A DNA stretch of 5,855 nt from Deltaproteobacteria bacterium. GTDB lineage: Bacteria > Desulfobacterota > Syntrophia > Syntrophales > UBA5619. The notes below the pieces were generated by a model. It was not told where the DNA came from. It saw only the letters and a program-made list of their open reading frames with translations, and did not search any database. Shown in pieces: positions 1 to 4,612 of the stretch (positions within the stretch are counted from its first letter, which is position 1; every line of letters begins with the position of its first letter). The stretch covers positions 1-5,855 of the forward strand of contig JAPLJW010000006.1 of assembly GCA_026388365.1 (NCBI GenBank), given 5' to 3'. The position numbers and the translations under genes were made by a program.

Positions 1-290
1 CTTCCTGTAATCAGTAAAACGCCAACCTTGAAGAAAATGCCGGACTTCAATCCGTTATCAATAATGTTATTTTCTCAACGACCATGATATGGATCGTGAA
101 ATACAAGCGGTAACCATATCTCACTTGGTCCATTAACTTGAGGCGGAAAATAATATGTCTTTTATTCCATATTTTGTGTTAAATTTCCAAAATAAGCGGA
201 AACGTTGTCCACCTATAGGAGGTGATGTGACGGAATATTTTCCACGTATTACACTGTTAGGCGTTTAAATATGTTACTTTTGGAGGAAAC
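1..290. other. AT-rich upstream region without a convincing gene
   Basis: No reading frame here has both a plausible start and recognisable protein similarity. A short frame open from the left edge (frame 1) ends in TGA near position 89 and could be the tail of a gene outside the window, but I do not recognise it. Two inverted repeats are visible: GATATGG at 86-92 against CCATATC at 114-120, and AATATG at 152-157 against CATATT at 168-173. In DNA this AT-rich both could be chance. The only strong signal is the Shine-Dalgarno sequence at 217-226, listed separately. I could not place a convincing -35/-10 pair for the gene at 291. Confidence 0.5.
217..268 (+). promoter_or_regulatory. Perfect Shine-Dalgarno over a start-stop and a 13-codon possible leader ORF
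   Basis: Positions 217-226 read AGGAGGTGAT, a full ten-base complement to the usual 3' end of 16S rRNA. It overlaps ATG TGA (225-230), a start codon directly followed by stop. It also lies just before a GTG at 227 that opens a 13-codon frame (reading MTEYFPRITLLGV if GTG initiates) ending in TAA at 266-268. The GTG is only four bases after AGGAGG, which is close but usable. The downstream gene has its own ribosome site (GGAGG at 282-286), so this one is extra. It could be a leader peptide, a stalling or standby site, or the remnant start of a lost gene. The sequence match is certain; the function is inference. Confidence 0.35.
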
Positions 291-848
291 ATGATTACAA
301 CACTTTCTAATACACTGAAAAAATATGCAAAGGGGCGCTTTATTTTGGTGTTCTTAGCGTTAATGCTTTTGTTTGCTATAGTCGTTGTTCCAACGATACA
401 AGGCAAGTTAGAAGCAATCTCTGGCGGTGCAGGTCCTATCGACTTATTATTCTCCTATACACCCGAAAAAGCATATTCGATTATTGAATCATTTGGTGAT
501 GAGGGCCGCGCGTTATACCGCACATTTGCAATGACAGGCGATGTTATTTACCCTGTCGTCTATTCGATATTCTTCAGTCTGCTTATTACTTGGCTCTTTC
601 AACGCAGCTTCGCATCCAACAGTAAACTACAAATATTGAATGTTATTCCTTTTGGAGCTTGGTTATTTGATTGGCTCGAGAATATAAATATCGTGATAAT
701 GCTATCGCTATATCCATCTACATCAACTACGGTTGCCAAATTGGCATCTATCTGTACAACGATCAAATGGAGCTTCGGCACTGTTGGTATGCTGCTAGTA
801 CTGATAGGATTCGTGATGGCTTTGAAAAATAGATTTAAAATGCAATAA
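291..848 (+). CDS. Small four-helix integral membrane protein, function unknown
   Basis: This is a 185-residue membrane protein that I cannot assign to a named family. The ATG at 291 follows GGAGG (282-286) by four bases, which supports this start. Hydrophobic segments lie at about residues 17-34, 84-104, 115-141 (probably interrupted) and 158-177, with a short basic N-terminus (KKYAKGR) and a basic C-terminal tail (KNRFK). Between helices 1 and 2 is a roughly 45-residue soluble loop ending in a motif that looks conserved: GDEGRALYR (69-77), then D84 and YP at 88-89. A second charged patch, FDWLEN (126-131), sits inside helix 3 and is followed by YP at 141-142; acidic residues in a membrane helix suggest a functional site rather than a plain anchor. 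The gene is clearly AT-richer than those to its right, which suggests separate origin. It has no close partner: about 530 bases separate it from the next gene. That it is a real gene is likely; its role is unknown. Confidence 0.8.
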   Translation: MITTLSNTLKKYAKGRFILVFLALMLLFAIVVVPTIQGKLEAISGGAGPIDLLFSYTPEKAYSIIESFGDEGRALYRTFAMTGDVIYPVVYSIFFSLLITWLFQRSFASNSKLQILNVIPFGAWLFDWLENINIVIMLSLYPSTSTTVAKLASICTTIKWSFGTVGMLLVLIGFVMALKNRFKMQ

Positions 849-879
849 AAATAAGTAGTATAGCTTAATCTATTTATTG
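843..879 (+). terminator. Weak AT-rich stem-loop at the end of the membrane protein gene
   Basis: CAATAAA (843-849), which contains the TAA stop codon, can pair with TTTATTG (873-879), and an inner TAAG/CTTA pairing is possible. An alternative perfect nine-base inverted repeat, AAATAGATT (827-835) with AATCTATTT (867-875), overlaps it. Position right at the stop codon fits a transcript end. The stems have almost no G or C and there is no clean T tract, so this is at best a weak terminator or an mRNA 3' structure. Confidence 0.22.
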
Positions 880-1380
880 ACCACCAGTTATCCGTTATGT
901 TGTTGCTTCCTTATCAGCCTAAGCCGTCGGTCAAGACGGACGCGCTAATGTGCGCCGTGCTGGGCAAGTGAGACGCGCGCTGATGACTCATACTGTTACT
1001 TTGTTTCGATCCGTAATTCTTAGTTTAATAAAACATTACGGCTGAGTAGTTGTTGTAGGTAGCGAGAGCATTTGCTGCTTCCTGAACTGTTGATGTTCCT
1101 ATTTTGACCATCCACAAAACATTTCAACCTGTAAGGGCCGAAAAACCGCTGCAATCTTGGCTATAATGTAGTACGACTAATCTAAGGTAGCCCACGTCAC
1201 GCTGATCCGGGAAGCAAACGGGGAGGGCCAGTATCTGGGTTGATTTGAGGAACCTTGTTATCAATAGGTGGTAGCAACAGGCGTCGGTGTTTTGGGCCTG
1301 ATCGGAAATCGGCAAATAGGAATAACGACTACAATTATGAGATAACGGGCGGCCTTTCTTTACTAAATCTTGGTTATTAG
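849..1380. other. Gene-poor gap of about 530 bases, compositionally uneven
   Basis: No complete gene is recognisable here on either strand. The composition is patchy: AT-rich to about 915, a short GC-rich island at about 920-975 with a CCGTC (924-928)/GACGG (935-939) hairpin, then mixed sequence. A TATAAT hexamer at 1162-1167 has no acceptable -35 element at the right distance. On the minus strand one frame stays open from 1480 to 1025 apart from a single TGA at 1124-1126, with protein-like residues at its end (see findings), but it has no start signal and no family match I know. The patchiness suggests a breakpoint region or decayed DNA between two unrelated acquisitions. Confidence 0.45.
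1011..1041. repeat. Bulged stem-loop, 11 base pairs
   Basis: CCGTAAT (1011-1017) pairs perfectly with ATTACGG (1035-1041). Directly inside, GTTT (1023-1026) pairs with AAAC (1031-1034) around an AATA loop, leaving a five-base bulge (TCTTA) on the left arm only. The right arm is continuous, so the two stems stack into an 11-pair bulged hairpin. There is no T tract after it, so it is not a standard terminator. It could be a recombination or protein-binding structure, or chance. Confidence 0.3.
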
Positions 1381-2529
1381 ATGGCGATATACTTGATCGT
1401 TCTGATGTGTACTTTGAACTACACCGCGTTTTTTGGAAGTCGGGTAGTGGTTTCACTTTATGCCTTGGATCTTGGGGCAAATCAGCTTACGATCGGGGTG
1501 CTGATTGCATTATATGCGCTATGCCCCATGTTTATTGCAGTATATGTCGGAAAGCTGGCTGATCGCGTCGGCCCTCGTCTGCCTATGCTGATGGGTACGG
1601 TAGGCGTAGCCGCGGCTCTGTTGCTGACACCGCTTTTTCCCGGACTTGCCACGCTTTACATCACGGCTCTGCTGATCGGCTCTTCTTTTAATTTCTTTTT
1701 TGTAACCCTGATGGGTATCGCAGGCGGTATTGGCGGAGAGATAAACCGGGTTAGCAATTACGCATTCGTCAGTCTCGGGTTTTCCGGTGCGAGTTTCCTT
1801 GGGCCGATGGTGGCGGGATTTTCGATTGATCATCTCGGCCACTTGCCCACATTTATGCTGCTCTCTATATTCACGTTGATCCCCCTACTGTTGCTCTGGT
1901 TCAGATCGGGACTTCTCCCCCCTGCTGGGAAACAAGAGGTGGCGAATGGAAAGCGAAACGCTTTCGATCTGTGGCGCGTTCCGGCCCTGCGCAACACTTA
2001 CATTGCCGGCGGCATCATTTCATCGGCATGGGATCTTTTTCAATTCTACATGCCGGTATATGGTTACGGCATAGACCTTTCTGCGTCTGCCATCGGTACA
2101 GTGCTCGGTGTTTTCGCGCTTGCGACTTTCGTCATTCGCATCTTTCTGCCTCGTCTGATAAAAAAATCGAGTGAGGCTGAAATCCTGACATACTCGATCT
2201 TCTTTACGGCGCTCGCCTTCTTGCTGTTCCCGTTTTTTAAGGACGTTTATGCATTGGCGGCAATTGCGTTCCTGATGGGGCTTGGCTCCGGCTGCAGCAT
2301 GCCACTTTCGATGTCTTTGATCTATGCGCTTTCGCCGCGGGAGCGGGTGTCGGAAGCTTCCGGCCTCCGTACGACGGTTAACAATTTCAGTCATCTTGTG
2401 ATGCCTCTCTTCTTCGGCAGCATAGGAGCGGCATTCGGTTACTTTCCCGTATTTATCTCGAACTCCATGATGCTCGTCGCTGGCGGCCTTCTTATGCACC
2501 GGAGTATTACGCCGGATTCTGGACCGTAG
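1381..2529 (+). CDS. Major facilitator superfamily (MFS) transporter, probably proton-coupled efflux
   Basis: This is a 382-residue inner-membrane transporter of the major facilitator superfamily, close to the usual length for a 12-helix member. The protein is a succession of hydrophobic segments from residue 3 to 374. The signature loop between helices 2 and 3 is present: GKLADRVGPR at 57-66, matching family motif A (GxLaDRxGrR), which governs conformational switching. Around 136-150, GASFLGPMVAGFSID resembles the antiporter motif C (GxxxGPxxGG) typical of proton-driven exporters in helix 5. A polar central loop (about 180-200) separates the two six-helix halves. The start is ATG 1381, forced because a TAG stop sits directly before it in frame; no Shine-Dalgarno is visible upstream, which is unusual. 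From memory the sequence looks most like transporters of Betaproteobacteria, but this is unverified. Substrate cannot be told from sequence; drug or metabolite export is the family-based guess. No regulator is adjacent. Confidence 0.9.
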   Translation: MAIYLIVLMCTLNYTAFFGSRVVVSLYALDLGANQLTIGVLIALYALCPMFIAVYVGKLADRVGPRLPMLMGTVGVAAALLLTPLFPGLATLYITALLIGSSFNFFFVTLMGIAGGIGGEINRVSNYAFVSLGFSGASFLGPMVAGFSIDHLGHLPTFMLLSIFTLIPLLLLWFRSGLLPPAGKQEVANGKRNAFDLWRVPALRNTYIAGGIISSAWDLFQFYMPVYGYGIDLSASAIGTVLGVFALATFVIRIFLPRLIKKSSEAEILTYSIFFTALAFLLFPFFKDVYALAAIAFLMGLGSGCSMPLSMSLIYALSPRERVSEASGLRTTVNNFSHLVMPLFFGSIGAAFGYFPVFISNSMMLVAGGLLMHRSITPDSGP

Positions 2530-2598
2530 AGAGTTTCAAGCGGCCCGGCACTGATGATTTATCCCCCGCTCATCCGGCTGTAAATCAATTATATGAGA

Positions 2599-2613
2599 CG
2601 CCGTTTAACGGCG
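2599..2613. repeat. 15-base palindrome with one central base
   Basis: CGCCGTT (2599-2605) and AACGGCG (2607-2613) are perfect inverted copies around a single T. As RNA this would form a six-pair hairpin with a three-base loop. It lies 70 bases after the MFS transporter stop and just before the IS91 remnant. With no T tract it is not a classical terminator; it could be a dimeric repressor operator, part of a transcript end, or a scar of the insertion. Only the symmetry is certain. Confidence 0.35.
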
Positions 2614-2637
2614 ATCCAGGAAACGCGAGACAATCGG

Positions 2638-2733
2638 GGGGCGGCTGATCTGCACAACGGGTTTACCCGTTTGAAATGCAAGGACTGTGGCCACAAACAC
2701 CCTCTTGCATTCTCCTGCAAGTGTCGCTGCTTT
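2638..2733 (+). mobile_element. Remnant of an IS91-family transposase zinc-binding domain
   Basis: About 32 codons resemble the N-terminal zinc-binding domain of IS91-family transposases (single-strand, rolling-circle type). The reading runs from ADLHNGF through LKCKDCGH to LAFSCKCRCF, where family members typically read close to GDLHNGFARVKCKDCGHEYLLAFSCKxRxFCPSC (from memory). The first two ligand cysteines (KCKDC) and the SC of the next segment are present, but the following CPSC pair is gone. Everything after it, including the HUH-type catalytic domain, is missing; upstream similarity fades within about 30 bases. Neither element end is visible. The fragment continues in frame into the IHF-like sequence, making one open frame of 113 codons (2593-2934) that is an accident of fusion, not a gene. 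It shows past mobile-element activity here. Confidence 0.7.
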
Positions 2734-2808
2734 CAAATGGTAAGCCTCGCCTCAATTCGATACCGCGCGTCGTGGACTTGTAGGTGCAACCAACAAGGGA
2801 GAACCACC

Positions 2809-2934
2809 ATGATCATGGCGACGATTGACATCACAGAATCTGTTTACGAGGAACTTGGGGTCCCTAAAAAGGACTGTGTCCGGCTTGTTGATAGCTTCTT
2901 TGACACCATGAAGGGTGATCTCAGCAGGGCTTAG
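2809..2934 (+). pseudogene. Truncated IHF-alpha/HU-family DNA-bending protein, N-terminal 41 residues only
   Basis: The frame from ATG 2809 to TAG 2932-2934 encodes the first 41 residues of an integration host factor/HU-type protein, against about 90-100 in the family. It keeps helix 1 and most of helix 2, the dimerising part: TESVYEELGVPKKDCVRLVD and then SFFDTMKGDLSR. Family members continue with a GFGxF/W segment, the DNA-clasping beta arms and the C-terminal helix; all are absent. The sequence after LSR turns into unrelated DNA with an immediate stop, so a rearrangement rather than a point nonsense mutation ended it. Translation signals are intact: AAGGGAG at 2795-2801 lies seven bases before the ATG (a second ATG follows two codons later). 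A short peptide could therefore still be made, but it could not bend DNA as IHF does. It resembles the alpha more than the beta subunit, though the subunit cannot be fixed from so short a piece. Confidence 0.7.
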
Positions 2935-2959
2935 CCTCCTATTCTGGGCCAAAATATTC

Positions 2960-2988
2960 TTGACATACAAGCCTCCGCCTCTCATAGT
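2960..2988 (+). promoter_or_regulatory. Candidate sigma-70-type promoter for the dipeptidase gene
   Basis: TTGACA at 2960-2965 is a perfect -35 consensus. After a 17-base spacer, CATAGT at 2983-2988 matches four of six bases of the -10 consensus TATAAT. Transcription would start near 2995, giving a leader of about 60 bases before the ATG at 3057. It is the best promoter candidate in the window and lies in the only non-coding gap directly before this gene. Confidence 0.5.
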
Positions 2989-3056
2989 CAACCCACATAA
3001 AAGTAAATCTTACCAATTATCAGGTTTATACCACAAATGACCGGAGGTAATAAGCA

Positions 3057-4121
3057 ATGTACAGAAGGGATTTCCTGGGTCTCTTGGTAACCTATTTTGC
3101 CTCCTTGACATGGCTGGGTTGCTCGGGACAATTGTCGAATACCCTTGATACGACAGACACACAAAGTCCGCTTCATGGAATGCGGATCCTTGATGCCCAC
3201 GCCCATCCTGATCAGTTCTACACACATGCTCCCAGGCACTATGACGGGACATCCACCCTGAAGAGTATCCGGGCTGTGGGCATGTGCGCAAGTTGCTTTG
3301 CCGTATTGGGAGATGTCCCATCGTCGAAACATTCATGGAGTCCTGAAACTATATGGGGCACAAAATCCCAACTTGAACGGGGTCATGACCTCGTGAGATC
3401 CCGAAAGGTCAAACTGATCCAGAAGACCTCGGATATCCCCTCTCCCCTCAATCGGGAAGAACCGCCCGGTGCCATTCTGGCCATTGAGGGGGGTGATCCC
3501 CTGGCCGGAGATCCGGCAAACCTCCTTGAGTTTTACCAGGCCGGGGTAAGGATCATCACACTGGTTCATTACAGGGTCAATGAAATAGGAGACATCATGA
3601 CGGAACCCCCGAAACACAAGGGTCTTACGAACGCAGGGAGAAGGATCGTGGATAGGATGCAGGATCTGGGAATTGTTGTGGACGTGGCCCATGCCCATGC
3701 GAATACCCTTGCGCAGATTGCGGAGATAAGCCAGAGACCCCTGCTGGATTCCCACACAAGCCCCTGCCCCGGTGACGAGCCCTCTTCATGCCGCCGCTTC
3801 CGCACCTGGAAGGAGATGGAGATGATTGCAAAAACCGATGGGATCGTCTGTACATGGCCCATAGGTGCGGGTACCCGCAGGAGTACCTTTATGGATTGGG
3901 CGATGGAGATCCTGGAGATGAAGAAAAGGTTGGGTATGGAGCATGTGGGATTGGGTACGGACGGTGGGGGGGGCCTACCGGCATTCATCAAGGGATACAG
4001 TGATCTCCGCGATCTCAGAAAATTGGCAAGCGCCATGGAGAGTGTGGGTTTGTCCCGTGAGGATATCGCTGCCTACATGGGAGGAAACCTCTATCGATTA
4101 TTGCAGAAGTGTATAGGCTGA
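3057..4121 (+). CDS. Exported membrane dipeptidase, peptidase family M19 (renal dipeptidase-like)
   Basis: This is a 354-residue zinc dipeptidase of the M19/amidohydrolase type, which cleaves dipeptides and often D-residue-containing or dehydro substrates in the cell envelope. Start ATG 3057 has GGAGG (3043-3047) nine bases upstream. The N-terminus, YRRDFLGLL, resembles a twin-arginine (Tat) signal, and the hydrophobic stretch ends in WLGC with Cys22, a slightly irregular lipobox; a Tat-exported lipoprotein is likely. Expected metal-site elements appear in order: DAHAHPD at 46-52 (first ligands), E144 in AIEGGDP (bridging glutamate), LVH at 169-171, H212 in VDVAHAH, H233 in DSHTSP and D302 in LGTDGG, then the closing GGNLYR (342-347). 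All spacings suit a full-length enzyme. The first motif is unusual: family members usually have HxD, and here H48-A-H50-P-D52 permits HxH or HxD. Eight consecutive G bases (3966-3973) follow the D302 codon. It stands alone, with its own promoter candidate. Confidence 0.88.
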   Translation: MYRRDFLGLLVTYFASLTWLGCSGQLSNTLDTTDTQSPLHGMRILDAHAHPDQFYTHAPRHYDGTSTLKSIRAVGMCASCFAVLGDVPSSKHSWSPETIWGTKSQLERGHDLVRSRKVKLIQKTSDIPSPLNREEPPGAILAIEGGDPLAGDPANLLEFYQAGVRIITLVHYRVNEIGDIMTEPPKHKGLTNAGRRIVDRMQDLGIVVDVAHAHANTLAQIAEISQRPLLDSHTSPCPGDEPSSCRRFRTWKEMEMIAKTDGIVCTWPIGAGTRRSTFMDWAMEILEMKKRLGMEHVGLGTDGGGGLPAFIKGYSDLRDLRKLASAMESVGLSREDIAAYMGGNLYRLLQKCIG

Positions 4122-4235
4122 GCCCGCCCGCCATCTTTCGCATGGATGATCAGAGGAGAGACAAGATCGGCAGGGCATTCCCTATCAAGGTGCAACCCGG
4201 CTTCGGCGAACGGCCTATTTACAATCCCGTCCCCC

Positions 4236-4610
4236 TTACAGAAAAACCACGACACCCTGCTCAAGCAGATAATGTTTGACCTGCCGAATGCTCACGAGAC
4301 GATAGTGAAAGACCGAGGCCGCCAGCAGGACGCTTGCCTCGCCCTGTGCGACCGCGTCGCAGAAATCGGAAAGCTTCCCGGCGCTGCCGGAAGCGACCAC
4401 CGGCACTTTGACGGCATCCGCAATGGCCCGCGTAAAGGGCAGATCATAGCCCGCCTGCGACCCGTCGCCATCCATGCTGGTCGGCAGAATCACCCCGGCG
4501 CCGAGCGACTCGCACTGTTTCGCCCATGCAACGGCATCCCTGCCGACCGGCTGCGTGCCTCCCGAGACGACCACTTCGAATCCCGACGGCGCCAGGCCGG
4601 CGTTCGTGGC
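4236..4610 (-). pseudogene. hisF: C-terminal half of HisF (imidazole glycerol phosphate synthase cyclase subunit)
   Basis: The minus strand encodes roughly the last 120 residues of HisF, whose full length is about 250. HisF uses ammonia from HisH to make imidazole glycerol phosphate and AICAR in histidine synthesis. Visible landmarks: FEVVVSGGTQPVG, then DAVAWAK, LGAGVILPTSMDGDG (the second catalytic aspartate region), GYDLPFTRAIADAV, VPVVASGSAG (phosphate loop) and VLLAASVFH. Everything before TNAGLAPSG is missing, including the N-terminal half-barrel with the first catalytic aspartate, and the beta-5 strand with the other conserved aspartate is not recognisable. The only start in frame is GTG 4574, inside the domain and without a ribosome site. 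Similarity begins right at the stop codon of the response regulator (4613-4615) upstream on the same strand, so a breakpoint lies there. The usual GGAG phosphate loop reads GSAG, which may mark decay. It ends in TAA at 4236-4238. From memory it resembles Verrucomicrobia/Lentisphaerae-type HisF. It is almost certainly non-functional alone. Confidence 0.85.
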
Positions 4611-4612
4611 TG

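Noticed and set aside
256..262. GTTAGGC resembling an integron core site shortly before the gene at 291
   Set aside because: A seven-base degenerate match occurs by chance. No complementary RYYYAAC box or folded attC is visible upstream, and none follows the gene after 848.
924..939. CCGTC/GACGG hairpin as a terminator
   Set aside because: Only five pairs, no T tract, and about 75 bases beyond the nearest gene end on the plus strand.
1162..1167. TATAAT hexamer as a promoter for the MFS transporter
   Set aside because: No -35-like hexamer lies 15-19 bases upstream, and it is over 200 bases from the start codon.
2020..2499. 159-codon minus-strand frame within the MFS transporter gene
   Set aside because: It is a highly charged, low-hydrophobicity mirror of membrane-helix codons, typical of an antisense shadow.
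2988..3336. Two minus-strand frames (114 and 108 codons) over the start of the dipeptidase
   Set aside because: They overlap the signal peptide and first motif of a well-supported gene and show no start signals or recognisable domains.
3788..4003. Glycine-rich 71-codon plus-strand frame
   Set aside because: It is an out-of-frame reading of the dipeptidase gene, which stays intact through its C-terminal motif.
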